DNA of 64,000 bases, from positions 121,353,922 to 121,417,921 of the forward strand of contig CM077001.1 in the NCBI GenBank assembly GCA_039090855.1. The letters run 5' to 3'. Made by a program: the position numbers and the translations under genes. A model generated the notes under the pieces. It did not search any database and had not been told where the DNA came from. It saw only the letters and a list, made by a program, of their open reading frames with translations. Below are positions 1 through 11,606 of the stretch, in pieces; the stretch's first letter is position 1, and each line of letters begins with the position of its first letter. Source of the stretch: Macrothele yani (taxonomy: Eukaryota > Arthropoda > Arachnida > Araneae > Macrothelidae).

Positions 1-18
1 GAAGTAGCTGCACATTTA

Positions 19-1270
19 CGAGGGGTGCTGATAAGTCTTTGGCTTTTTGAAGAAGAGCAAGAAGCTACGGGATTGAAAAAAATATTTATTCTACATATTC
101 TTCCCTAAGCTCCACACAGTTATGACTTCGTTGTTCTAACTTTTTCACCCATCAAAAGAAAAAATAATATTTTGGTTGTGCTGCAAATCACTCTTGTGCA
201 ACTGCTGCAGCCTCAATGCTTGATCCCTCCCCCCTTGAGGTGTTTTCAGGTAGGAAAGAGGTAGTAATCCGAAGGGGCCAAATCAGGTGAGTAGGCCGGG
301 TGTTTCAGAATTTCAAAGTGAAGATTAGCCAATTTCAGCTCCGTAATGGCCGCTTTGTGAGGATAGGCATTGTCTTGAAGGAAGAAGATCCTTTTCGAAA
401 GCTTGCCTAGGGATTTGGAGACCAGTTGCTGCTTCAGTTTGTCAAGAAGTGCAACGTAGTACTTTGTCGTGATGGTTGCACCCTTTTCCAGATAATCTAA
501 CAGCAAAGTTCCATCTTTGTCCCAGAAGACAGACGCTAACACCTTGCTTGATGACTTCTGTGTCTTGAACTTCTTTGGACGCGGGGAAGCCGCCATTCTT
601 TGGTCTCTGGATCACATACGTAGATCCACGTTTCATCCATATTTACAAGACGGTTCAAAAATACCACAGGATCCCACCGAAATGGATCCAAAATTGCCTG
701 TGAAGCAATCACTCGATCACGCTTCTGGTCAGCATTGAGACATTTGGGAACCCATTCGGCTGAGATCTTTCTCATGTCTAAAATCTCGTTAATAATATAA
801 CCTACTCGTTGTCGGGATATCGCCAGGATCCCGGCCATCTTTTTAGTAGATATTCTTCGATCATGCAGGATCATGGAACGAATGCAGTCTGCGTTTTCTG
901 GAATTGTCAGTTGGGTTGGTCTTCGTCTTCGATGCTCAAATATCCTGTTCTAAACTTAGCAACCTAGTTCTTGACTGTGGAGAGGACACTTATAACCTAT
1001 ATATATAATGTCACCGATATTTCATCGTAATGGCCGAGTTCCCTTTTAGGAAACGATATTTCATCAGTGCTCGGCATTCGTTTGAGGTGAAATCTCTGCT
1101 GTTTTGCTTCATTGTCATTTCAGACTTGTAAAACCAAATGAAATAATCAGGCTACAATTATGATTTTTGTCACATACGTACATAAAAATTAATTTTGATA
1201 TGACAAAAGTATTACCAGTCTTAAGAATTTGTGAAATCGAAAAAGTCAAAGACTTATCAGCATCCCTACG
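19..1270 (-). mobile_element. mariner-family DNA transposon with both terminal inverted repeats
   Basis: The two ends are inverted repeats of about 33 bp sharing the core TGCTGATAAGTCTTTG, at 19-52 and about 1237-1270. Both are flanked by the TA dinucleotide (17-18 and 1271-1272) expected of mariner target duplication. The 1252-bp length is typical of mariner. The transposase remnant lies inside on the minus strand. Ends and TA sites are seen directly; the family assignment rests on these plus the protein. Confidence 0.93.
93..1060 (-). pseudogene. mariner transposase (DD34D), frameshifted
   Basis: This is a cut-and-paste transposase of the IS630-Tc1-mariner superfamily. The N-terminal half (536-874) carries the helix-turn-helix region and the first catalytic block NMDETWIYVCDPETKEWR. 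The second half (246-596, another frame) carries FFLQDNAYPHKA and YSPDLAPSDYYLF. The second and third aspartates are separated by 34 residues, the mariner DD34D signature. The C-terminus is readable down to about position 93 (CVELREEYVE). At least one frameshift near 590 and further stops around 180-240 break the frame, so it is not functional. Confidence 0.9.
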
Positions 1271-1272
1271 TA

Positions 1273-2200
1273 ATTTAATTCCGCCTTCACAAGTTCGGAA
1301 ACGAATACCCAATAAGAAAAGAGATTTCGAGGATTAATAAGTGTCAATTTTTATGTGAGTGAACAGTCAGCTAGAAAACAGTGTTGAAACTTAAGAATGG
1401 AAATGATACGTGAATGCCATTCATTTGAATGGTGTGCCCGAATCGTTCGCCACGTTCCAGCTCATATTGGAGGCTCCCGCTCTTTTGGGTAGTTTGTCAA
1501 AAAGAGCTATGGCCTTGAAAACTTTTTGGGCGGAAATACGGGATTTCAGCAACGAATGATTTCCTCAGGGAGCGTAGTGTCGACTTGAAATTAAATCATC
1601 ATTCGTGAATGATTCTTTTGCGTGAATGATGAATGAATTCCCAAGAAGAAATTATCTATGCCATCACTCTAAGAACATTAACTACGTAATTAATCACTTA
1701 AACTTCAGCATTTAAACATTTAAAATCTCTATAGTGTGGTGTTCAGAAATGAAGTAAGAAAATTCACACATAAATTGCTCTGAAAGGAAAATGTGAAACG
1801 AAGTCGGTTTATGTTTGAAAGTGTTACGTGGATGTAGTATTTTAAAGAATTTTTGAATCAATTCATTTCTTCAAGCAAACGGTAGGTTCGAAGACGCTAA
1901 CTAAGGCGGCATCGATAATTAGACTTGTAAAAGCAAGTTTTACAGGGAATAGTTCTTTTGTATGGAAGGTCGTTTTAGAAAACTTTAAGTGCCTAAGCGT
2001 TTTATGGCATACGCTGTAATCATGGGCATTGTCATCGGCCGTCATTTGAGACGGGTGTGATTCTTTTATTTCGTCGGAGGCGTCGATCGTTTCTGCTCTT
2101 GGATCCAGGACGACAGGTACAAGAGGTCAATCAAAGATGTCTGGAAGGGTTAGAGCTTAGGAGATGATGCTTTGAAAAGAAGGGAGATGATTCGGAGACA
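1273..2200. other. no gene or repeat recognised
   Basis: AT-rich sequence with only short random open frames. A few imperfect GAATGAT palindromes occur around 1560-1640. I see nothing that can be named. Confidence 0.5.
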
Positions 2201-2206
2201 GCGAAT

Positions 2207-2426
2207 TTTTTTTTTTTTGATTGGAGATTTAACGACCACCGTGAGCAACTCAATGGGCTATAAGCAGTCGTCCGTCCCTAATTTAGGGTCACTGGTTCCA
2301 GGGAAGGGAGAGAGCCAGTGCCGTAAGACAAACACAACACCCATGCCTCACCGGGATTCGAACCCGGACCCCTTTCGGACGAATGATCAGAGGCCATCGC
2401 TTAGACCACTGCGCCACCGGGGCGGC
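2207..2426 (-). mobile_element. SINE-A copy, tRNA-derived, minus orientation
   Basis: On the minus strand this begins with GCCGCCCCGGTGGCGCAGTG, which holds an A-box-like TGGCGCAGTGGTC. About 45 nt later comes the B box GGGTTCGAATCCC, then a tRNA-unrelated body and a poly-A tail (poly-T at 2206-2218). The head resembles a leucine-type tRNA gene. Short CGAATT repeats flank it (2202-2207 and 2431-2436). The same element recurs about twelve times in the window, so open frames across it are not genes. Confidence 0.9.
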
Positions 2427-2730
2427 ACACCGAATTGGAAGGAGGGCGAGGAGAATAGCTTCCGTCCGAACTTGGAAGCGCGAGGAGAAATGAGTAAATG
2501 GATTAAAAGAGAAGTTAGGTAGAACGTGTAGATAACAAGCAGAAAGTAAGGCAATCGTAATTAATTCAGTAATTAATACTAGACGAAACCCGTCGGAATC
2601 AACGGTTAGTTGTTTTTTTTTTGTTTTTTTTTTAAAGAATAAACTCATATGAAACAACAAATGTAAACTTTATTTGACTGACAAATTCTTTCAACCACTT
2701 CAGCAAAGACAATAATCCAGGTTCGTGATG

Positions 2731-2956
2731 GGTTTTTTTTTTTTTTTTTGACTGAAGGTTTAAAGACCACCGTGAGCAACTCAATGGACTATAAGCAGTC
2801 GCGCTTCCCTAATTTAGGGTCACTGGTTCCAGGAAAAGGAGAGAGCCAGTGCCGTAAGACAAACACAACATCCATGCCTCACCGGGATTCGAACCCGGAC
2901 CCTTCACGAACGAATCATCATAAGCCAGCACTTAGATCACTGCGCCATCGGGGCGG
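2731..2956 (-). mobile_element. SINE-A copy with perfect 14-bp target duplication
   Basis: Same tRNA-like head, body and A tail as the other SINE-A copies, in minus orientation. It is bounded by the identical 14-mer CCAGGTTCGTGATG at 2717-2730 and 2957-2970. This is direct evidence of LINE-type target-primed insertion. The anticodon-region and body carry a few substitutions relative to the other copies. Confidence 0.96.
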
Positions 2957-3355
2957 CCAGGTTCGTGATGAGCATCAGGACTGCACCCTTTTTCAGTCTA
3001 AAAATGTGAGGCGGAATTCCACTATCTCGATCGTGTGCAAAAATTCAGCTGGATAGCGCACTCTTGCACTCTCATCTTTAGTCACAACTGTGTTTGTAAA
3101 TGTTGTTGAAATGAGATTCGCGTTGCAAATACTCTTAATTCTCTCATGTCTGAGACATATAGTTGCGACCCATTGATCGATCACGCCTTCCAGTAAGGCT
3201 CTTACGTTTTACTTATTTATTTTTTCTGCGGGAGAGTCATTCTGTTAAGGGTAAGTATGCAATAAAATATTTACTTACTTTTTAGGACTGATCATAGAAC
3301 ACCATGCACACACCAAGTATGACACTGAAGTGAGCGCCTGATGTAGATAAGGGCC

Positions 3356-3552
3356 GCACGCTTCTCCCATAGACTTTGCAAGGGAACTTTGCAGCCCCTC
3401 CCCGCCCGAACCGTTGCCCCAATTTCAGTTTTCTCTTCAACTGGCACATGTACATGGTAAGACCTTTATTTTGATACTTGAACCATATTTTTACGTTTAG
3501 CCATTTTCTCAAAATAGGTCTCACAGTAAAAAACATTATAGAATGAAGATAT
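3356..3552. repeat. direct repeat pair, left copy
   Basis: About 195 bp starting CGCACGCTTCTCCCATAGAC is repeated in the same orientation at 3899-4092 with roughly 80% identity by eye. It includes AACTTTGC..CCC, GACTGGCACAT and CACAGTAAAAAA blocks. I do not recognise a family; it may be two fragments of one dispersed repeat. Confidence 0.8.
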
Positions 3553-3898
3553 AGATGGCGCAATTCAACATGTACATTCTAAAAATTTTCACTAACAATG
3601 GCCAACGGAATGTTTATTTACATCTTTACATAATGGGAGACGTCTTACCTACGTGAATAAACTGGATCGAATGAATATTAAATTGTATATATACATCATA
3701 CAATCCAACGGCATAACGCAATCAGGTCTTCGAGACTGTTCGTTATTCCGGTGAGAAGAACTTTGATACGAATGCTTGCTGCTAGCGTTGCTTTGCGCAA
3801 CGGTTAGCTCAGAAAATAGAAGACTTCGGACTATCTCAGTCCCTCCATGCTTTCGCCCTTCAACAGTGCGTGAGTCAACCGCAGGCGATCGAATGTCA

Positions 3899-4092
3899 AC
3901 CGCACGCTTCTCCCATAGACTTTACATGGGAACTTTGCCGCCCCACAACACCCGGACCGTTGCCCAATCTCATTTTCCCCTTCGACTGGCACATCTACAA
4001 GGTAAGACCTTATTTTTTGATACCTCAACCATATCTTCACGTTCACCCGTTCTCTCAAAACAGGAATCACAGTAAAAAAACCTTATAGAATA
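3899..4092. repeat. direct repeat pair, right copy
   Basis: Partner of the repeat at 3356-3552, same strand, about 345 bp apart. No coding capacity is credible on either strand. Confidence 0.8.
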
Positions 4093-5395
4093 TATATATT
4101 AATAATTTCAGGACATACCCAATAAGCGAATTAAATATTAATAAATGAGTAATTTAATAACGCAAATGATCTTGATACTTTTCGAGAAGTACAATTCTTT
4201 TATAGTATCCGCTAAGGCACGTCAATCGAACCCCGTAACAACTGAAAATATTCATGCGATCGAACCCGTTAACAAAAGATTGTCTGGAAATCCTGAAAAA
4301 TTTTATAATTTCTCTCAGTCGAGTTAGTAGCCAAAAAATCCCTCCTACTTTCACATTTATAAGTATTTCATCATGTCATGGATTTCATCTAAGAAGGTAA
4401 TGTTTGTTATATATACTTCCCCTCTCTGTCTCTCTCTCTTTTTTCTCTGTTTCTCCTGATGTTACATCACATCTCACCTAAATAACACATCAAACTTGTC
4501 AAGATTTCCAGATGCTCCACGATCTATAAACGCTAAAAGAAAAATTATTTTCGGGAAAACGTTATCATGAGAGCACTTCTCTACCTTTTTCCTCTAATAC
4601 CCTTCAATCTTTCCCTATCTCACCTTCCCCTCTTGGAGTTCGGTTAATGATGTTTGTTGGGTTGGAAAAATTCGGATGGAAATCTCCATTGCATGTGCCT
4701 AACCTTGGAACGTACGAATGTGAAGTCAATTATGTTTTGTTTCGTTCCTGGTGTAGTCATCTCCCTGTTGCGACGAATCGTTGGCCTTGTGTGGGAAATG
4801 GGCGGGGTTCTTAGTGACAATCAAACTACTAAAATCGGGCTATTATCTTTTCGGAAGTGAGCAGGTGATAGCTTGAGCAACAATGGGTTTTAATCGCCTT
4901 CCAGCAAAGATGGCAGGGTGGGAGTAATGCCGGTTATTCGCGGAACAAATAATTATCTGATGCCAAGGAAGAAAAGATGAGATCCAGGGTCAAGAAAAGA
5001 GATTTTTTACTCTTTAATTGTGTATCAAAAAATAAAAAAATATATATATGATAATAATGAAATAAAAAACTGACTAAAGCAATTTATCAAAATCCAATCA
5101 AAGTTTATTGCATTAAGAGAAACGACATCTCCCGTGTAGCAATAATTTAAATTTCTTACCGCTGGGTTTTCATGAACAGAATACGTCATTACGAAATATC
5201 AAAAGGCAAAACAATTAAAACAGTAAGTGACTAAATGAGATTGCTGGTACCTTGGCTTTGATTCAATAAATGAACCATTTCTCAAGGATAAAAAAAAGCT
5301 TAAATTCTGTCGCACCATTTACTTCCGTTTTCATGTCATATGTGGAAAAGTGGTTCAATTGGTATGCATTAACTTTGTCATAATCCTAAACTGCA
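4093..5395. other. no gene or repeat recognised
   Basis: AT-rich DNA with CT-rich patches near 4420-4450 and an A-rich stretch near 5020-5060. Only short frames without recognisable motifs are present. Confidence 0.5.
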
Positions 5396-5399
5396 ACAG

Positions 5400-5500
5400 A
5401 CCGTTCAAGCGATCAGAGGCGCGGAGAATTGTCCAATTGTATGAATTTGGTATGGTTCGAGTTCGAGTCCGGATAAGCATTTGTCTTGCGGTGCTGGTGA
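5400..5500 (+). repeat. possible decayed SINE-A fragment
   Basis: GTTCGAGTCCGGATAAGCA followed by TTTGTCTTGCGGTGCTGG resembles the B box and adjacent body of SINE-A (GTTCGAATCCCGG, then TTTGTCTTACGGCACTGG). The A-box side is not convincing. Inference from partial similarity only. Confidence 0.35.
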
Positions 5501-6093
5501 TTTGTAACCGGAGCTTCCATATTTATCAGAAGCGAAATTCAGCAGCCATTTTTAGAGATAGTGAATTGTAGTCATTTTCTTTCATTTCCCGCCATTTGGA
5601 TGGGAAGGGCAGCGAACAGGCAAAGTACCTTTTTTCCCACGCGTCGCAGCAGAGTGAGTGTTATAGTTTCGTCGATGTGTGAAGAATGAAACTGGACATT
5701 ATGGCTTATCAAAACAAAAATCAAGACCTGCCAACTCATTAGTGAAGCCATTGATTACATTATATTTCCATTCTGCGAAGGCCTCAATAGGCTGATTGTA
5801 TGTTAAACTGGTTTTTATAATGTACCTATTAACATCTTGAGTGAAGCTCTCAAGAATTCTCTAATTGGAGATTTGGAAGGAAGGTCTAAATTTAGAACCA
5901 TACTCTAATAAATTCCTAAGCTTGTCATTTTCAACAAAACTCAAGTTACCAGTGATAATATGCTTTATACAACAGGAACAGCCAGTTGAACCAAATGAGA
6001 ACCAAATGAGAGAGATAAAGACCCAAGTAAGCAATTTTAGTTGAACTAAATGAGAGAGAGAGTTGAACCAAATGAGAGAAAGTTGAACCAAAT

Positions 6094-6150
6094 GAGAGAG
6101 AGAAAGACCCAAGTAAGCAATTTTAGCTGACTTGGGTCTTTCTCTCTCTC
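6094..6150. repeat. perfect 21-bp inverted repeat (hairpin) beside short tandem repeats
   Basis: Arms 6094-6114 and 6130-6150 are exact reverse complements around AGACCCAAGT/ACTTGGGTCT, with a 15-nt spacer. Just upstream (5990-6090), units containing TTGAACCAAATGAGAGA repeat imperfectly. It looks like local slippage or template switching, not a terminator. Confidence 0.9.
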
Positions 6151-6645
6151 TCTCTCTTTCATAACTCTGTCACATCTTTTCCGCGACCGCGTATAACGTC
6201 TTCCACCATGATCGCTTAGCACTGATGAGTTGCACGTTCATCAGTTCCATTTAAAGGTTGTATTGGCCGCAGCATTATGCAAATATTCGAAATGCTTCAC
6301 CAGTCCTGCCCTCCTCGGTATTTGCATGTTTCCATTCACACCGCGACTTTTTTGTGGCCAGGCAGTGTAGAGATTATTTGTAGGTATGAAGGTGTCAGAA
6401 TGTTAATGGTAAGGCAGTGTACATTTATGCACGTTTTTTTCTATTCACAAAACACTGGAATGAAATTGCCTTCGTGGTGAGCCGATGTCGAACGATAAAA
6501 CTAGTGAATGAAATACGACAAAACTGGAAAGAAAAAAGCTTTGCGTTGAGGATATCATGAAAACCACCTTCTTTTTTTTTTTTTTTTTTTTTTCATGTTA
6601 GTCTGGAAAACATTTGGGTCATAAGTGAAAATGCAAAGTATAGTA

Positions 6646-8187
6646 CACTGCCGGACAATTGCTAAGGACGGGTGACAATAGCAACGATAGCAACCATAAA
6701 ATGGAAGGCAGGAAAATGTGGAAATTAGCACAAGTGCGGGATACAGTAAGACGTGTTGTGCGTATGCAAATTTTGGATTGCCGAACTTGTTTCGTGACGT
6801 CATAGCGCTGATAACAGATACAAAGGATTTGACGCGTATTGACCGTTGTTGTTCAAACGCAAAGTTGAAAGGGTAAGAATCAATTGACGAACTTGCAATT
6901 TTCATTATGTCTTCCCGACATCACCTAGATGATTTTACGCGTGGCCGTATTATTAGCAAGATTGAAGAAGGGCGAAAAATGACAGATGTTGCCAGGGAGT
7001 TCGACGTCAGCCACAGTGTTGTTTCAAGGCTTTGGAAATCATTTCAAACAAATGGAGAGTGTAGCAAACGTCACGGAGGAGGTCGTGTTCGCAGTACGAC
7101 ACCTGCAGAAGATCGGTACATAGTGCTATCAACAAAAAGACACCGGCGCAGCACAGCTAGTGAGGTAGCAAATCAGTTTATGGCTGCTACTGGCAAGCGG
7201 ATCTCCCGAAAAACTGTCGCCAGACGTTTGCATGAAGGAGGACTATACGCCCGCCGTCCTGTTGTGTGCATCCCATTGTCCAGACGTCACCGTACCGCCC
7301 GTTTGCAATGGTGCCATCAACATCGCAATTGGACTGATAACGACTGATCTGCTGTCCTCTTCTCAGATGAGAGTAGATACAGTCTATCGTCTGATTGTCG
7401 ACGACAACTGATCTGGCGTGATAGTGGTACTGCATATTGTCCAGCAAACATACAGGAAAGGGACCGATGTCCGACATGTAGTGTCATGGTATGGGCTGGC
7501 ATCATGATCAATGGCCGTACGTCCCTCTATGTGCTTCCAACTGGGACTATGACTGGCCAACGATACATTAATGATGTTCTGCTACCTAATGTTCTCATGT
7601 TCCGTGGTGCTGTCGGTGATAGATTCATTTTCATGGACGACAACGCAACATGTCATCGAACAGTCGCTGTCCAGGAGTGTCTTGAGAGCGAGGATATTCA
7701 ACGCCTCGTGTGGCCAGCACGTTCTCCAGATCTGAATCCCATTGAAAATGTGTGGGATGCTTTGGGGAGGAGTCTTGCTGGTCGCCAATGCCCTCCAATA
7801 AACAAGGACACCCTCATCCGTGCACTGACAGAGGAATGGGATAAATTACCCCAACAGCTGCTTGATAATGTTGTGCAAAGCATGACACGACGTGTGGAAT
7901 CTTGCATCGCCCTCCATGGTGGCCATATCCCGTATTGACATCTTACGCCGGAACGCCTGCGGACGGTAATTGCATTTTTCTCACGTTTACGTATTCTGCA
8001 CAAAATGGCCTGTTTGTCCCTTGAACACGTTCCAAAACCTTCTGGATTTCAGAGCACAATAAATTGTCTTTCTTGTAATGTCCTGGCATTCTGACATTAT
8101 TTTATTTCACTTGGCATCCAAATACACTTACTTTTTTATGCGCTATATAGCCGTTTATGATCCGTCCTTAGCAATTGTCCAGCAGTG
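6646..8187 (+). mobile_element. Tc1 family A, copy 1, full length
   Basis: Ends are inverted repeats with the core GGACAATTGCTAAGGACGG, and TA duplications lie at 6644-6645 and 8188-8189. Total length is 1542 bp. A nearly identical copy (over 95% by eye) lies at 20935-22474, so the family amplified recently. A poly-T run at 6570-6592 lies just outside. Confidence 0.95.
6907..7938 (+). pseudogene. Tc1 transposase (DD34E), one in-frame stop
   Basis: A 343-codon frame, normal for Tc1 transposases. It starts MSSRHHLDDFTRGRIISK, has paired helix-turn-helix regions in the first 120 residues, then the catalytic blocks LFSDESRYSL, FMDDNATCHRT and SPDLNPIENVWDALGR. The spacing from the second aspartate to the glutamate is 34 residues. 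Only one lesion is visible: TGA at 7345-7347 where copy 2 has TGG (Trp). Everything downstream stays in frame to the stop at 7938. The enzyme would cut and paste its own element in the nucleus. With the stop present it is a pseudogene. Confidence 0.94.
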
Positions 8188-8189
8188 TA

Positions 8190-8640
8190 GTAGCTCTTAT
8201 TCCGATTTCACTCGACCTTGTAATAATCGACATTTATGATGCACTTTTATGACTTCTGCAGTTGAGGCAGCAATGCTACCACCGCAATGAAGCCGAAACA
8301 TGCTTTTCTCTCTCACTCCTCCCCCCCCTTTTTTTTCTTCAAGTAATAAGCACGTCAAAGCGCCTCAACGTCCAATCGATGTAAGTGTTAACTGCAAAAT
8401 GTTTGCTGATAAACACATCCATTTCTGAGAACGATCTGCAGGTGTGTCTAACAAATGCGGTTTGTTTTGCGTTTCTTTTTTTTTTTTTGTTTCCCAGAGG
8501 GTTCGAGAAACCATCAACTCCGTAGAAAACGGCTGTAAATTTTAATTCTACAACCCAACATAAGTCGAACTTAAACTACGTAATTATGTAACAACTGCTG
8601 GAGGGTACACTGAGGCCATCTCTGTCTGCCCTTTAGAAAG
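8190..8640. other. no gene recognised
   Basis: Unassigned DNA with homopolymer runs (C/T near 8320-8335, T near 8477-8490). A poly-A run sits at 8641-8663. Confidence 0.5.
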
Positions 8641-8806
8641 CAAAAAAAAAAAAAAAAAAAAAAATGTTAGCTGGGAAGGAAGCAAAGCTAAGTTCTTGAG
8701 ATCCAAGCAATTCTCCTATGGCATTCATTTTGGGGCAGTCAATTGGCAGATAAATGTAAGCAGTTCCCGCTGTGTTGATAAGTAATGTTAGATGTGCTCC
8801 TGCAAA

Positions 8807-8852
8807 AATTGCTCTATGTAGACGCACAGGGGCACGTCTACATAGAGCAATT
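8807..8852. repeat. perfect 18-bp inverted repeat, 10-nt loop
   Basis: AATTGCTCTATGTAGACG at 8807-8824 is mirrored exactly at 8835-8852, leaving CACAGGGGCA as spacer. There is no adjacent gene or T tract that would make it a terminator. Confidence 0.92.
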
Positions 8853-9222
8853 CATCTCCGCACTACCACCAGCCATCCTATTTATCGATTATTTCGGTTA
8901 TAAAACGTATTTTCGAAAGTTCCCAAAATTAGTTTACGCTATCACCGAAAGTAAAGCAATTTTTTAAAAGTTTCAGAAGAAAAGAAATAAAACGAAAAGG
9001 AACTTTATTTTAATTTGTAGAAAACGAAGAACTGCTTTTGAATACGTCTAACTACGCAGATAGTATGGGACGACTTACGGCTAACCGCCTGCGACAAAAA
9101 TAGGTCCCAATTGAAATCACTATAGCGTTAAAAATACGAGCTGCACACTAATCGTGTTAGCATATTCGTAAACAGCAAGGAGTCCAATTCGCGTACTGCG
9201 CAATACATCGTGCACGCGATGC

Positions 9223-9256
9223 TCCCCTCACTCCCCGCGAACGGGGAGTGAGGGGA
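9223..9256. repeat. perfect 15-bp hairpin, CGAA loop
   Basis: TCCCCTCACTCCCCG at 9223-9237 is followed after CGAA by its exact reverse complement at 9242-9256. It sits just before the 165-bp tandem duplication. Confidence 0.92.
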
Positions 9257-9285
9257 TATATCTCGGTGTGCCGCCGGATTTGACT

Positions 9286-9619
9286 CAATCTATCTCGGCA
9301 ACCGTGAGTGCTACACGACTATGCGTGGTATCATTTTAAAGCTCTAGACGAGATCTATTCAAATATACGAAGAACATTTCGCAGTGGTTTGAACTGAACA
9401 TTTAAAAAATTGTTTTCTTGTGAACCGGTGAACACTTTTGACAATATCGCTGTTTATCTGGACAACTGTGAGTGCAACATGACTGTGCGTGGTATCGTTT
9501 TAAATCTCTCGACGAGATATATACAAATATATAAAGAACATATCGCAATGTTTAAACTAAAATTTAAAAAAAATTGTTTTCGTGTGAACGGGTTAACATT
9601 TTCGACAATGCCACGGAAT
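9286..9619. repeat. tandem duplication, two units of about 165 bp
   Basis: Units begin ATCTCGGCAACCGTGAGTG (about 9291) and ATCTGGACAACTGTGAGTG (about 9455). Both contain GCGTGGTATC, GACGAGAT and TTGACAAT/TCGACAAT blocks. Identity is about 80% by eye. Function unknown. Confidence 0.8.
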
Positions 9620-10690
9620 TCGCAGAATGAACGCAAGCCAAAGTGGAGAAAATCAAAACGAGAGGCAAGAGCAAGTGATGAGGAATGTAAGAAGCCTAAG
9701 AAGACTGTAGCCCAACGAACAAACAAAAATCCAATACATCGATCGAACCCGTACCAGGCCCATCTCGAACTCTGCTTTGTGTTCACAATGCATCCAGTAT
9801 TGTAAAAATTATGCAAGCTACTTTTCATAACATAGACCTATGTTGGCTATGACAAATAAAAAAAAAAAAACGCTTTGAAACCATACCCGACTAGCTCATT
9901 TCAACTCTCCTATCTGCAAGTCGTAGTCCTACGTTACAAACTGACGGCTCAATCAGAACTGAGCCTACCTGTATTTTTTCTTCCTTTATTTCAAGGTAAA
10001 TTTTTTTGTTACTTTTGTGACATCTTCAGTTAACCCGTTGCTGGTCGCGCTACGAGCATTTATTTCTCTCACACTTTGCATAAAAAGAGGCCCATTTATT
10101 CGGAAGGGACCCTGAGGGTCACTTTCCGCCGCTCTAGCTGACTTTCAGAATCTTCTCAACAATCTGTTATCAGTTCTGATACCGATTGGCGCGTCCTTGA
10201 CTTTCAAACAATCTATTGTTTGCTCCCGTGTGCTTCCTGTGAACATTTCTCTCATCAAGCGACAACAAGCTCTTCATCTCTCTGTTACTCCACTACACCT
10301 ATTATAATCTATCGATCTCCCTGCACATATCTTCGACATAAACTATTTACTGTATTCTCTTCTGACTCGCTGTCAGCGTCGCCAAAATGTACAGCTGTTC
10401 AGGGAAGTAATGTGCCGTTCAGTAAGAAAATCTTAAATCGAGAAGTAACGAAATTTACGTAAGAAAACAGAAACTCGAAAGGAAGGTTAAATTAAACGTT
10501 TACGTCCCAGAGGTCATAAGGGGCTTGAAGAGTAACATTCGGAATCGATTAAAGACAGAAGGGAGAGAGAGGAACGACATCAAATGCAAATGTGGATGTA
10601 CAGAAAATGTAACAATAAAGTGCATCAGAAACTGCGTCCGTAAGGCTTGGTTGCCAATTCATTTTCTTCTGACACTGTTCGGAAGACGGA
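9620..10690. other. no gene recognised
   Basis: Short frames only, the longest about 80-130 residues without motifs. Ordinary unassigned intergenic sequence. Confidence 0.45.
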
Positions 10691-10703
10691 ACTTCGAAGA
10701 AGA

Positions 10704-10908
10704 TTGATTGGAGGTTTTAACGACCACCGTGAGCAACTCAATGGGATATAAGCTGTCGCCCGTCCCTAATTTAGGGTCACTGGTTCCAGGGAAGGGAGAA
10801 AGCCAGTGCCGTAAGACAAACACAACATCCATGCCTCACCGGGATTCGGACCCGGACCCCTTTCGGACGAATGATCAGAAGCCATCGCTTAGACCACTGC
10901 GCCACTGC
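10704..10908 (-). mobile_element. SINE-A copy, 5'-truncated, 13-bp target duplication
   Basis: Minus-oriented SINE-A lacking the first GCCGCCCCG of the head and with no A tail left. It is flanked by identical ACTTCGAAGAAGA at 10691-10703 and 10909-10921. The B box survives with one change (GGATTCGGACCCGG on the plus strand). Confidence 0.93.
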
Positions 10909-11606
10909 ACTTCGAAGAAGAGGAAGTGGACGTCCCACTTCTATCACAGCAAACTTTGAAACTGATGTTACTGAATTTGAAAATTATGTTTGTGTCGACG
11001 GTGATGTCATGCATCCAATGTGCTCACAGTAGATGACACTATTTGTGAAATACTACAAGCAACTTAAAATGATGTGTCGGCAAGCGATGATATCAACGAA
11101 AGGCTTCATACGGAATTGACGCCAACTTATTAGTAGCTTTGGAGTGCGCGGAGAAGATTGAAATTTTCTTTAAAGCCAAAGGAGAAGGCAGTGATGTATT
11201 CAGGCATCTCCTCGGGGGTGTTTAGCCCCCCCTCGTTGGTTTTGGGTCGATCTCCCCTTATATTTAGTCTAATTGTTTTCGTTTATGGCTGAATATTTGC
11301 AGAAATTAATTAAAAAACTTAAGAAAATGAGGGAAAATATTATGATCATAATAATAAGAAAAACCCATCCACATGGACTTCAATCTAAAATTTTTATCAT
11401 CCTTCAATAAAACGTTAAACAGTACTCGTTGAAGGGGCAATTTTTTAAGCATTGATGACTGGGACTACTTCCGCAATAAAAACCTAATTCCACAGAACAT
11501 AGATGTTTGCACTGCAATAATACAACATCATATTTTGGAAGCTGGCATTCAGCTTTATTTCAGTATTCTGGATGTCGACTTTCCATGTATTTGGTTAAGC
11601 TGGTTA

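Noticed and set aside
2172..2522. Open frames across SINE-A copies (also 2748-3056, 10708-10959, 25697-25954, 42145-42420, 45287-45469, 61704-61943)
   Set aside because: They encode the same SNS.GYKQS..PNLGSLVPGKG peptide only because the SINE repeats; the sequence is a tRNA-derived non-coding element.
9965..10035. Possible sixth hammerhead (minus strand CTGAAGATGTCACA)
   Set aside because: No GAAA follows a proper stem II; the downstream TTGAAATAAAGG does not fit the core.
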